A stretch of 64,000 nucleotides of DNA from Streptomyces brasiliensis (GTDB taxonomy: Bacteria; Actinomycetota; Actinomycetes; Streptomycetales; Streptomycetaceae), in contig NZ_BMQA01000039.1 of NCBI RefSeq assembly GCF_014647875.1, positions 1 to 64,000 on the forward strand, written 5' to 3'. Below are positions 18,059 to 26,372 of this stretch, one piece after another. The position numbers and the translations under genes were made by a program. Positions within the stretch are counted from its first letter, which is position 1; every line of letters starts with the position of its first letter. The notes beneath the pieces were generated by a model. The model worked only from the letters and a program-made list of their open reading frames with translations. It had not been told where the DNA came from and did not search any database.

Positions 18059-19900
18059 GTGTGTACGTCGCATGAGCACGACCAGGGCGAGGCCGCACAG
18101 GCCGCTGCCGGAAGACGCGGTTTCCTGAGGGCCACCGCGCTGCTCGGCGCGGCAGCCGCGGCCGGGGTCGCCCTCCCGGCCGTCGCCGAGGCGGCACCGT
18201 CGGGCGACTGGCGGCCGGACCCCGACAGCCGCCGCTTCACGCTCGCCGTGATGCCCGACACCCAGTATCTCTTCGACGGGCCGAGCATCACCAGGGAGCC
18301 CTTCGAGGCGTCCCTGCGCTATCTCCTCGAACACGGCCGGGACGAGAACATCGTCTTCCTGTCCCACCTCGGCGACCTCACCCAGAACGGCGCGCAGGCC
18401 GAATGCGCGGCGATCGGCGAGGCATTCCGCATCCTGGACCGGCGGGGCGTCGGCTACAGCGTCCTCGCGGGCAACCACGACGTGGGGTCCGCCAGCGACG
18501 ACCAGCGCGGCCCGACACCGTACCTGGACACCTTCGGGCCGGACCGCTTCCGGGGCCGGCAAACGTTCGGCGGCGCCTCCCCCGACGGCTACAACACCTT
18601 CCACCTGTTCCGGGCCGCCGGGCGGGAGTGGCTGGTGCTCGCGCTGGACTGGCGGCTGTCGGCGCAGGGGTACGCCTGGGCCGAGGACGTCCTCGCCCGG
18701 CACCCGAGGACCCCGGTCGTCCTCACCACGCACGAACTCGTCGCCGGGGACGACTCCCTGTCCGCGTACGGCGAGCAGCTGTGGGATCAGCTGATCAAGG
18801 ACCACGACCAGATCTTCCTCACGCTCAACGGCCACTTCTGGCCCGCCGGCCGGACGATCCGCCGCAACGCCGCGGGCAACGACGTCCACATGCATCTGAC
18901 GAACTACCAGAACCGCTACTACGGCGGCGCGGCGATGATCCGCCTGTACCGCTTCGACCTGGACCGGGACGTCGTCGACGTGGAGACGGTCTCCCCGTGG
19001 TTCCTGGGCCGGGCCGCCGAGGGTCTCGACGAACTGGAGCGCCAGGAGATCGAGCTGAGCGGCGACGCGGACCGCTTCTCGGTGCCGGTCGACTTCGCCG
19101 AGCGCTTCTCGGGCTTCGCGCCGGAACCCGCGCGCCCGGCCCGGCCGGTGTCGAAGATGCTCGTCCCCGGCACAGTGGCCTACTGGCGGTTCGACGGACA
19201 CGACAACGGTACGGCCGTGTCGGGCACCGTCCGTGACCTCTCCGGACGCGGCAACGACCTCACCCCGGTCACGGTCGGCGGCGGCACCCTGACCTGGTCG
19301 GCCGACCATCACCCCGACCAGCCCGGCCACGGCAGCCTGGAGTTCCAGGGCTACAAGTCGCCGCTGAAGGGCGCCTATCTGCGGACCGTCGACGGATCGC
19401 CCCTCAACTCGGCAACGTTCAAGTCGGGTTACACCATCGAGGCGTTCTACCGACTGCCCGCCGACTGGGACTCCTCCCACCACGCCTGGGCCGGCATCCT
19501 CAGCCGCACCGGCACCGGCGGCGCCGCGGGCAAGACCGCCGACGACCCGGACGAGCCGCTCGTCACGCTGTCGCTGTCCGGTGGGCGTGAGCCGCAGTGG
19601 GCCGTACGGCCGCTCAATCAAGAGGGCATCGCCACCAACTGGGGCCAGGAGACGCCGCTGGAGACCTGGTGGCACCTCGCGGTCGTCAACGACGGCACAC
19701 ACACCACGCTGTACGTCCAGGGCTGCCCGGTCGTCCGCAACCCGAAGGCGCCCGCGCTCGGACTCACCTCGCTCGGACTGCCGTGGCTGCTCGGCGGCTA
19801 CGAGTACGGCGGCCGGATCGACCAGATCCTGCACGCCCGCCTCGGGGACGTCCGCATCGTCGAACGGGCACTGCCGGTCACGTCGTTCATGAACCACTGA
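18059..19900 (+). CDS. secreted metallophosphoesterase with LamG-like domain
   Basis: 613 residues from GTG. The N-terminus has a twin-arginine motif (GRRGFLRA, Arg19-Arg20) and a hydrophobic stretch ending AEAAP, so export by Tat is likely. A calcineurin-like phosphoesterase domain follows (about 60-300): MPDTQYL, HLGDLTQNG, GNHDVG, TTHELV and LNGHFW. From about 365 to the end there is a concanavalin/LamG-type sandwich (VAYWRFDG, then YTIEAFYRL and WWHLAVVND), probably for glycan binding. Such proteins may dephosphorylate extracellular substrates attached to polymers. Substrate unknown. Confidence 0.85.
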   Translation: MCTSHEHDQGEAAQAAAGRRGFLRATALLGAAAAAGVALPAVAEAAPSGDWRPDPDSRRFTLAVMPDTQYLFDGPSITREPFEASLRYLLEHGRDENIVFLSHLGDLTQNGAQAECAAIGEAFRILDRRGVGYSVLAGNHDVGSASDDQRGPTPYLDTFGPDRFRGRQTFGGASPDGYNTFHLFRAAGREWLVLALDWRLSAQGYAWAEDVLARHPRTPVVLTTHELVAGDDSLSAYGEQLWDQLIKDHDQIFLTLNGHFWPAGRTIRRNAAGNDVHMHLTNYQNRYYGGAAMIRLYRFDLDRDVVDVETVSPWFLGRAAEGLDELERQEIELSGDADRFSVPVDFAERFSGFAPEPARPARPVSKMLVPGTVAYWRFDGHDNGTAVSGTVRDLSGRGNDLTPVTVGGGTLTWSADHHPDQPGHGSLEFQGYKSPLKGAYLRTVDGSPLNSATFKSGYTIEAFYRLPADWDSSHHAWAGILSRTGTGGAAGKTADDPDEPLVTLSLSGGREPQWAVRPLNQEGIATNWGQETPLETWWHLAVVNDGTHTTLYVQGCPVVRNPKAPALGLTSLGLPWLLGGYEYGGRIDQILHARLGDVRIVERALPVTSFMNH

Positions 19901-20008
19901 CCACCGACGTCTTGGCCCGGCTGCGAGGATCGTCCCGTCACATCGGTTCCGTCCGCTCCACGAGTTCCATCAGTTCCACCCCATCTCCTCGAAGATGAAG
20001 GATTCTTG

Positions 20009-20860
20009 ATGAAGCGTCAGCGTCGTACATTCGTCACTCTCGCCGCGTTACTGGGTGCCCTCGTGCTCGGCGCGCCGAGCGCGTTCGCGGCCGATGAGCC
20101 GCAGTGGGTGCGGACCGGGACGTCGTACACGGACACGCCGGGCGGCGGGCAGGGCCTGGCGAGCCGGGCGGACGGCTCGCTGCTGTACCGAGGGCTCCTG
20201 GACATCCCGCTGGACCTGCGGATCAAGGGCTGGAACCACGTCGGCGACCCGGACATCGCCCAGGGCCATGTCTTCGATGCCTACCAGGGCGCCGACGACG
20301 CCACGTCCAAGATGTACGCGGTCACCACGCCGTCGGGACAACGCTTCGACTACGTCCACCAGTTGAACCCGGGCGAGAAGGTCAACAACTCCTTCGCCAC
20401 CGTCTCGCCCGACGGGCAGTGGCTGGTGTCGGGCGAGTGGGGCGACCAGAACCGGCTCCAGGTCTTCCCCGCCCCGCTGCTGAACCCGTCCACCCCGCGG
20501 CGCGGCGGCACCCTGGCGGAGGCCGGGCAGATCAGCCTCGACAGGCCCGTGCGAGACATCCAGGGCTGCGACTTCGTCACCGACACCCGGCTGCTGTGCG
20601 CCTCGGACGACGGCTCGGGCACGCTGTTCCCACAGAGCCGCCCGCTGCTCCAGGTCGACCTGCCGCACAAGCTTGACGGACAGCCGGTCACCGGCACGGT
20701 CAAGAGCCTGTTCGGGCTGCCCCGGAGCAGCGTGTGCTCGGGCACGTTCGAGGCCGAGGGCGTCGACTACGACGGACAGAGCGGCACCCTGCGGGCCGAG
20801 GTGATCCCGCCGGGCGTGTGCGCGGTGGCGACCACGGTGTACTGGTACCGGCTGCAGTGA
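20009..20860 (+). CDS. secreted hypothetical protein
   Basis: 283 residues from ATG with AAGGA 5 bp upstream. Sec signal peptide about 1-28 (cleavage after AFA). The mature part looks like a small beta-propeller-type or WD-like fold (SFATVSPDGQWLVSGEWGDQNRLQVF) with four or more cysteines in the C-terminal half (CDF, LLCAS, SVCSG, GVCAV), likely disulfide-bonded. I do not recognise a named family. It lies downstream of the exported phosphoesterase by about 110 bp and could be co-transcribed with it. Confidence 0.75.
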   Translation: MKRQRRTFVTLAALLGALVLGAPSAFAADEPQWVRTGTSYTDTPGGGQGLASRADGSLLYRGLLDIPLDLRIKGWNHVGDPDIAQGHVFDAYQGADDATSKMYAVTTPSGQRFDYVHQLNPGEKVNNSFATVSPDGQWLVSGEWGDQNRLQVFPAPLLNPSTPRRGGTLAEAGQISLDRPVRDIQGCDFVTDTRLLCASDDGSGTLFPQSRPLLQVDLPHKLDGQPVTGTVKSLFGLPRSSVCSGTFEAEGVDYDGQSGTLRAEVIPPGVCAVATTVYWYRLQ

Positions 20861-20927
20861 GGAGATCGGGCGCGGAGCCGTGCCGGGCCTCTGGGGACAG
20901 CGGCCCACCGATGCCATGCTGTCGGCC

Positions 20928-21689
20928 ATGGCCACCCGCTCCGCGCCCGACCGGCTGCTCTCCGTTCTCTCCGCGTTCGACCACGGGCATCCGGCGCTGA
21001 GCCTGACCGACATCAGCCGGCGGGCCGGGCTCACCCTGACCACGGCCCACCGGCTGGTGGGCGCGCTCACCGAGTGGGGCGCGCTGGAGCGGGACACGGA
21101 CGGCGTCTACCACGTGGGGCTGCGGCTGTGGGAGCTGGCGGCGCTCGCGCCCCGGGGTCTGGCACTGCGGCAGGTCGCGCTGCCGTACCTGGAGGACCTG
21201 TACGAAGCCACCCACGAAAACGTGCAGTTGGCGGTGCGGGACGGGTCTGACGTCGTCTACATCGAATGGCTGTCCGGGCGTTCGGCGGTGGGCGTGCACA
21301 TCCGGGTTGGCGCGCGCTGGCCGCTGCACGCCACCGGAGTCGGCCTCGTGCTCCTCGCACACGGAGAACCGGGACTCCAGGAGGAGTACTGCGCCGGTTC
21401 CCTGGCGTCGTTCACCCCGTACACGATCACGGACCCCACGCGGCTGCGCCGGGCACTGGCGGAGGTACGGCGCACCGGCGCCGCGGTGAGCACCCGTCAG
21501 GTGACGGACGACGCGCTGTCGGTGGCGGCGCCGGTACGGGGGCGGACCGGCTCGGTGGTCGCGGCGGTGTCGGTGGTCGTACCGGAGGCGGACGCACAGG
21601 TACCGGTGCTGATACCGGCGGTGCGGATGGCGGCGCGTGGGATCTCCCGGGCGCTGGGCTGGCAGCCACGACCGGCGGTGGCTCGCTGA
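20928..21689 (+). CDS. IclR-family transcriptional regulator
   Basis: About 253 residues from ATG (MATRSAPDRLLSVLSAF). The N-terminal winged helix (about 5-65) has the recognition helix TLTTAHRLVGALTEWGAL; the C-terminal GAF-like effector domain (about 80-245) contains LYEATHENVQLAVRDG and ARWPLHATGVG, typical of IclR. An alternative ATG four codons upstream is possible. Its stop lies at the edge of the MMPL fragment, so the adjacent target gene may have been lost and its current regulon is unclear. Effector unknown. Confidence 0.85.
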   Translation: MATRSAPDRLLSVLSAFDHGHPALSLTDISRRAGLTLTTAHRLVGALTEWGALERDTDGVYHVGLRLWELAALAPRGLALRQVALPYLEDLYEATHENVQLAVRDGSDVVYIEWLSGRSAVGVHIRVGARWPLHATGVGLVLLAHGEPGLQEEYCAGSLASFTPYTITDPTRLRRALAEVRRTGAAVSTRQVTDDALSVAAPVRGRTGSVVAAVSVVVPEADAQVPVLIPAVRMAARGISRALGWQPRPAVAR

Positions 21690-22040
21690 GTCTGACGGCC
21701 CCGCCGCTGATCGTCGCGATCGCGTTCGGACTCGCCATGGACTACGAGCTGTTCATCCTCGGCCGGATGCGCGAGGCCCGGCAGGCGCACGCGGACGACC
21801 GGGAGGCCGTGGTGACGGGTCTGCGCCGTTCCGGCCGGGTGGTCACCTGCGCGGCCCTGCTCCTGGCGGTCGTCTTCGGCGCCTTCATGACGGGCGGCTT
21901 CTCGCCCATCCTGCAGATCGGCCTCGGCCTCACCTTCGCCGTACTGATCGACGCGACGGTCGTACGGATGCTGCTCGTGCCGGCCACGATGACGCTGCTC
22001 GGGCGGCGGGCATGGTGGTCGCCGGCACCGTTGCGGCGGC
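21675..22040 (+). pseudogene. C-terminal fragment of an MMPL/RND-type transporter
   Basis: This open stretch (LTAPPLIVAIAFGLAMDYELFILGRMREA through ATMTLLGRRAWWSPAPLRR, given here only in part of its frame) matches the last membrane domain of MMPL transporters, including the conserved GLxMDYE motif and the C-terminal LLGRRAWW. Everything upstream, about 500 residues, is missing. It begins within a few bases of the IclR stop and runs into a CBM6-encoding fragment in another frame near 22035. There is no start codon or ribosome site of its own, so it is a remnant. Confidence 0.75.
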
Positions 22041-22487
22041 GGGGGCGGCGGTACGACGCCTCCGCCCACGGGCAACCGGGACGCGTACAGCGCCATACAG
22101 GCCGAGTCGTACGACAGCCAGTCCGGCATCAGCACCGAGTCGACGTCGGACACCGGCGACGGGCAGAACATCGGCTGGCTCGCGAACGGAGACTGGGCGC
22201 TCTACAAGGGCGTCAACTTCGGCTCCACGCCCGCCACCCAGTTCAACGCGCGGGTGGCGAGCGGAGCCGACGGCGGGGTGAGCGGCCTGGTCGAAGTGCG
22301 CCTGGACAACCGTACGAACGCACCCATCGGCAGTTTCTCCCTGTCCAACACCGGCGGCTGGCAGTCCTGGCGGACGGTCCCGGCCAACATCAGCTCGGTG
22401 ACCGGCACGCACGACGTCTATCTGACCTTCGCCAGCGGCCAGCCCGCCGACTTCGTGAACGTCAACTGGTTCGGCTTCGGTCACTGA
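22036..22487 (+). pseudogene. C-terminal CBM6 fragment of a secreted glycoside hydrolase
   Basis: In the frame ending at 22487 the DNA encodes a Gly-rich then TPPPTG linker followed by a CBM6 carbohydrate-binding module (AYSAIQAESYDSQSG, IGWLANGDWALYKGV, NTGGWQSWRTV, FVNVNWFGFGH, stop). This is the usual C-terminal tail of a secreted polysaccharide hydrolase. The catalytic domain and signal peptide are absent: upstream is the MMPL fragment in a different frame. The 3' end overlaps the convergent amidotransferase gene by 26 bp. It is not expected to be translated. Confidence 0.75.
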
Positions 22488-23193
22488 CGCGGGAGGCGAA
22501 CCGCAGCGCCACCTCTCTCCACACCCGGGCGGCGGACGGGTCCGCGCGTTCCGCCGCCCGGTGCAGTTCCTCCCGGTCCACTCCATGGCGGGCCAGCCGC
22601 TCCGGTGACCAGCGCGCGACGCGTTCGGGGGCGACCTCGGGGTGGAACTGCACACCCCAGGCCGACTCCCCGACCCGGAAGGCCTGATAGGGACAGCGCT
22701 CGCTGCGGGCCAGCCAGCGTGCCCCCTCCGGCAGCCGTACGATCGCGTCCACGTGGTTCTCGACGGCCGTCGGCCGCTCGGGCAGTCCGCCGAACAACGG
22801 GTCCCCGGCGGCCTCCGGAAGCAGGGTCAGCTCCGTGCTCCCGAACTCCGGCTCACCGTGCTCCCCCTTCACCTCCCCGCCCGCGACCTGGGCCAGCATC
22901 TGTCCCCCGAGGCAGATCCCGAAGACCGGGACATCCCGCTCCAGCGCCTGGACCATCAGCGCCCGCGTCCGCGCCAGCCACGGCGCGCGCTCGTCGTCGT
23001 CCGGCAGATACGCGCCGCCCAGCACGATCAGCGCCGGGTGCGCCAGCCGTTCCGGCAACGCCTCTCCCGTGTCCGCCCGGACCACGTCGAGACCGATGCC
23101 GCCCTCCGCCAGCCAGGCGGCCCACCGCCCCGGACCCCCGTCCGGACCGTTCTGCACCACCAGCGCCGTGGCCGTACTCCCCATGAGACCCAT
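22462..23193 (-). CDS. class I glutamine amidotransferase-like protein
   Basis: 243 residues with the class I GATase fold. The nucleophile Cys94 is in GICLGGQML and the His184/Glu186 pair in WGVQFHPEV, so the triad is complete. It resembles stand-alone GMP synthase-like amidotransferases that hydrolyse glutamine or gamma-glutamyl amides. No synthetase partner is adjacent. Homologues near amine metabolism remove gamma-glutamyl groups, but nothing here proves this. Cytosolic. Its 3' end overlaps the CBM6 remnant. Confidence 0.82.
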   Translation of the reverse strand: MGLMGSTATALVVQNGPDGGPGRWAAWLAEGGIGLDVVRADTGEALPERLAHPALIVLGGAYLPDDDERAPWLARTRALMVQALERDVPVFGICLGGQMLAQVAGGEVKGEHGEPEFGSTELTLLPEAAGDPLFGGLPERPTAVENHVDAIVRLPEGARWLARSERCPYQAFRVGESAWGVQFHPEVAPERVARWSPERLARHGVDREELHRAAERADPSAARVWREVALRFASRVSDRSRTS

Positions 23194-23243
23194 GACCGGA
23201 AGCCTAAGGAACCGGTCCGCGCCCCGCAGACGAAGGGGCCGGC

Positions 23244-24131
23244 TCAGCGCAGCTCAGCCCGGAACCCGACCGGGGTGAGCCCGGTGTGGAGTTGGAAGAA
23301 CTTCGAGAAGTTCGCCGCGTCGGGGAAGCCGACGGCCACGCCGACGCGGCCGATCGGCAGGTCCGTGTGCGCGAGGAGCCGTTTGGCCTCAAGGACGACG
23401 CGCTTGTCGATGAATCCCTTGGGCGTCTCACCGGTGGCGGCGCGGACGGCGCGCACGAGGGTGCGGCGGGAGTAACCGAGGGCGTCGGCGTAGGCGCTGA
23501 CGCTGTGGTTGGTGGCGAAGCCCTTCTCGACCGCGTCCCGGAAGAGGGTGAACGTGGTGTCGGCCTGCTGCCGCGCCGCCTCGGCGGAGCTGGCCGCGAG
23601 ATGCGCGAGGCGCAGCAGGAACGCGGTCAGGGAGTGCCGCAGGACCGCGGTGTGCAGGCTGAGCGGGAGGGTGATGTCCTCGTACTCGCGCTGCAGTTGG
23701 CCAAGGCCCGCGCGCAGGGCTCCGAGCTGGGCCGGGTCGGGGTGCAGCAGGGGCGGCTGGTCGTAGCGGTAGAGGCCGGTGGCCTCGACGGTGGCGCGGG
23801 GCAGGAAACCGGGCTGCATGGTCAGGACGGTCCCGCGGTACTCGCTGGTCCGGGTGAAGCGGTGGACCTGGCCGGGCCGGATCCACAGCAGATCGCCGGC
23901 CCCCGCCTCGTACTCCGCGAAGTCGATCATGTGGCGCACGGGGCCGCCCGCGAACAGCATGACCACATGGAAGTCGATGCGGTGCACGCGGTGCAGCGGG
24001 GCGTCGGTGTGCCAGGTGTGGTCGCCCATGCGGGCCACCTGCATGCCGACGCCGCACACGCTCCGGTCGACCGGGAAGCGGAAGGTTCTGATCCCGTCGC
24101 CGCCGTCGCCTTGCACTGTTCTGCCCGTCAT
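23244..24131 (-). CDS. AraC-family transcriptional regulator
   Basis: About 295 residues from ATG (MTGRTVQGDGGDGIRTF). The N-terminal cupin-like AraC ligand domain (about 35-150) includes HRIDFHVVMLFAGG and DLLWIRPGQVHRF. The C-terminal double helix-turn-helix (about 195-290) includes SVSAYADALGYSRRTLVRAVRAATG and VGFPDAANFSKFFQLHTG. It is divergent from the pentose phosphate operon 146 bp away, and a perfect palindrome lies between them. It may regulate itself, the tkt operon or both; this is inferred from position only. Confidence 0.85.
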   Translation of the reverse strand: MTGRTVQGDGGDGIRTFRFPVDRSVCGVGMQVARMGDHTWHTDAPLHRVHRIDFHVVMLFAGGPVRHMIDFAEYEAGAGDLLWIRPGQVHRFTRTSEYRGTVLTMQPGFLPRATVEATGLYRYDQPPLLHPDPAQLGALRAGLGQLQREYEDITLPLSLHTAVLRHSLTAFLLRLAHLAASSAEAARQQADTTFTLFRDAVEKGFATNHSVSAYADALGYSRRTLVRAVRAATGETPKGFIDKRVVLEAKRLLAHTDLPIGRVGVAVGFPDAANFSKFFQLHTGLTPVGFRAELR

Positions 24132-24209
24132 GTCCTTCTCGTGCCGCCTCTGTCGTGCTGCCGGTGTCCCACTTTCACCACAGGCTGACACACCTCCACC
24201 TTCCCTCCA

Positions 24210-24224
24210 AAAAGTCAGACTTTT
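24210..24224. promoter_or_regulatory. perfect palindrome in the araC-tkt intergenic region
   Basis: AAAAGTCAGACTTTT is a perfect 7+1+7 inverted repeat in a short A/T-rich patch that is unusual for this genome. It sits about 80 bp from the AraC-type start and 54 bp from tkt, a likely operator position for either gene. The binding protein is unknown; AraC proteins more often bind direct repeats, so another regulator is possible. Confidence 0.5.
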
Positions 24225-24277
24225 ACTTTTGAACGCGTCCCACCAGCCATTCCGTATCGATCGAGGACTTCTTGAAG

Positions 24278-26353
24278 ATGAGCACGCAGACATCAGACGA
24301 CTTCGAGTGGACCGAGCTCGACCGGCGTGCCGTGGACACCGCCCGCCTCCTGGCGGCCGATGCCGTGCAGCAGGTCGGGAACGGGCACCCCGGGACGGCG
24401 ATGAGCCTGGCCCCAGCCGCATACACGATCTTTCAGAAGGTGATGCGTCACGACCCGGCGGACCCGGAGTGGACCGGCCGTGACCGCTTCGTCCTGTCCC
24501 CTGGCCACACCTCGCTGACCCTCTACACCCAGCTCTTCCTCTCCGGCTACGAGCTGGAGCTGGACGACCTGAAGGCGTTCCGGACCCAGGGTTCGAAGAC
24601 CCCCGGTCACCCCGAGTACGGGCACACGGCAGGCGTCGAGACCACCACGGGTCCGCTCGGCCAGGGCCTCGCGAACGCCGTCGGCATGGCGATGGCCGCC
24701 CGTTACGAGCGCGGCCTGTTCGACCCGGACGCCCCCGAGGGCACCTCCCCCTTCGACCACACCATCTGGGCGATCGTCTCCGACGGCGACCTGGAGGAGG
24801 GCGTCTCCGCGGAGGCCTCCTCGCTCGCCGGTCACCAGAAGCTCGGCAACCTCGTCTTCGTCTACGACGACAACCACATCTCCATCGAGGGCGACACCGC
24901 GACCGCGTTCTCCGAGGACGTGCTGAAGCGGTACGAGGCGTACGGCTGGCACGTGCAGCGGATCGCGCCCGCCGAGAACGGCGACATCGACGTCCACGCC
25001 CTGTACGCGGCGCTGAAGGCGGCGCAGGCCGAGACCGAGCGCCCCTCGATCATCGCGATGCGCACGATCATCGCCTGGCCGGCCCCGAACGCCCAGAACA
25101 CCGAGGCCTCCCACGGCTCTGCGCTCGGCGCCGAGGAGATCGCCGCCACCAAGCGCGTCCTCGGCTTCGACCCGGAGCAGTCCTTCGAGGTGGCCGACGA
25201 GGTCCTCGCCCACACCCGCCGCGCCCTCGACCGGGGCGCCGAGGCCCACGCGGCCTGGGACAAGCGCATCGCCGAGTGGCGCGGCGCCCGGCCCGAGCGC
25301 GCGAAGCTGTTCGACCGGATCGTCGCCGGTCAGCTCCCCGACGGCTGGGAGGACGCGCTGCCCGTCTTCGAGGAGGGCAAGTCCGTCGCCACCCGCGCCG
25401 CCTCCGGCAAGGTCCTCCAGTCGCTCGGTGCGATCGTCCCCGAACTGTGGGGCGGCTCCGCCGACCTGGCCGGCTCCAACAACACGACCATCGACAAGAC
25501 GTCGTCCTTCCTGCCGAAGGGCAACCCGCTGCCCGAGGCCGATCCGTACGGCCGGACGATCCACTTCGGCATCCGCGAGTTCTCGATGGCCGCCGAGATG
25601 AACGGCATCGCCCTGCACGGCAACACCCGTGTCTACGGCGGTACGTTCCTGGTGTTCTCCGACTACATGCGCAACGCGGTCCGCATGTCAGCGCTGATGC
25701 AGCTGCCGGTCACGTACGTGTGGACGCACGACTCCATCGGCCTCGGCGAGGACGGCCCCACGCACCAGCCGGTCGAGCACCTGGCGTCGCTGCGCGCGAT
25801 TCCGGGCCTGAACGTCGTCCGCCCCGCCGACGCCAACGAGACCGCGATCGCCTGGGCCGAGATCCTGCGCCGGCACAGCACCAACCCCGCCCCGCACGGC
25901 CTCGCCCTCACCCGGCAGGGTGTGCCGACGTACGTCCCCAACCCCGATGCGGCCAAGGGTGGTTACGTTCTTCAGGAAGCGTCGACCGAGACCCCCGACG
26001 TCGTGCTCGTCGCAACTGGTTCCGAGGTCCAGCTCGCCGTCGCCGCGCGGGAACTGCTCGAGGCCGAGGGCGTCGGTACCCGGGTGGTCTCGATGCCGTC
26101 CGTCGAGTGGTTCGAGGAGCAGCCGCGCGAGTACCGCGAGAGCGTCCTTCCGCCGTCCGTGCGAGCACGCGTCGCGATCGAGGCCGGCATCGCTCTCACG
26201 TGGTACCGGTTCACAGGTGACGCAGGACGCATCGTCTCCCTCGAACACTTCGGCGCCTCCGCCGATGCCAAGACCCTGTTCGCCGAGTTCGGTTTCACCG
26301 CCGAGAACGTCGTCGCCGCCGCCCGGGAATCCCTGGCCGCCGCCCGCGGTTGA
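24278..26353 (+). CDS. tkt: transketolase
   Basis: Thiamine-diphosphate enzyme that moves two-carbon units between sugar phosphates in the pentose phosphate pathway. 691 residues, normal length. Motifs include the N-terminal GNGHPGTAMSLAP, the ThDP/Mg motif IVSDGDLEEGVSAEASS, and the C-terminal DSIGLGEDGPTHQPVEHL. An in-frame TTG six bases upstream is better spaced from the GAGGA box, so the true start may be there. First gene of a seven-gene operon, divergent from the AraC regulator. The genome probably has a second tkt elsewhere, as Streptomyces usually do. Confidence 0.95.
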   Translation: MSTQTSDDFEWTELDRRAVDTARLLAADAVQQVGNGHPGTAMSLAPAAYTIFQKVMRHDPADPEWTGRDRFVLSPGHTSLTLYTQLFLSGYELELDDLKAFRTQGSKTPGHPEYGHTAGVETTTGPLGQGLANAVGMAMAARYERGLFDPDAPEGTSPFDHTIWAIVSDGDLEEGVSAEASSLAGHQKLGNLVFVYDDNHISIEGDTATAFSEDVLKRYEAYGWHVQRIAPAENGDIDVHALYAALKAAQAETERPSIIAMRTIIAWPAPNAQNTEASHGSALGAEEIAATKRVLGFDPEQSFEVADEVLAHTRRALDRGAEAHAAWDKRIAEWRGARPERAKLFDRIVAGQLPDGWEDALPVFEEGKSVATRAASGKVLQSLGAIVPELWGGSADLAGSNNTTIDKTSSFLPKGNPLPEADPYGRTIHFGIREFSMAAEMNGIALHGNTRVYGGTFLVFSDYMRNAVRMSALMQLPVTYVWTHDSIGLGEDGPTHQPVEHLASLRAIPGLNVVRPADANETAIAWAEILRRHSTNPAPHGLALTRQGVPTYVPNPDAAKGGYVLQEASTETPDVVLVATGSEVQLAVAARELLEAEGVGTRVVSMPSVEWFEEQPREYRESVLPPSVRARVAIEAGIALTWYRFTGDAGRIVSLEHFGASADAKTLFAEFGFTAENVVAAARESLAAARG

Positions 26354-26372
26354 TCCGATCGCCAGAAAGAAG

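Noticed and set aside
17846..19897. 683-codon frame on the minus strand
   Set aside because: It mirrors the exported phosphoesterase, which has a Tat signal and all metal motifs; the antisense product is low-complexity.
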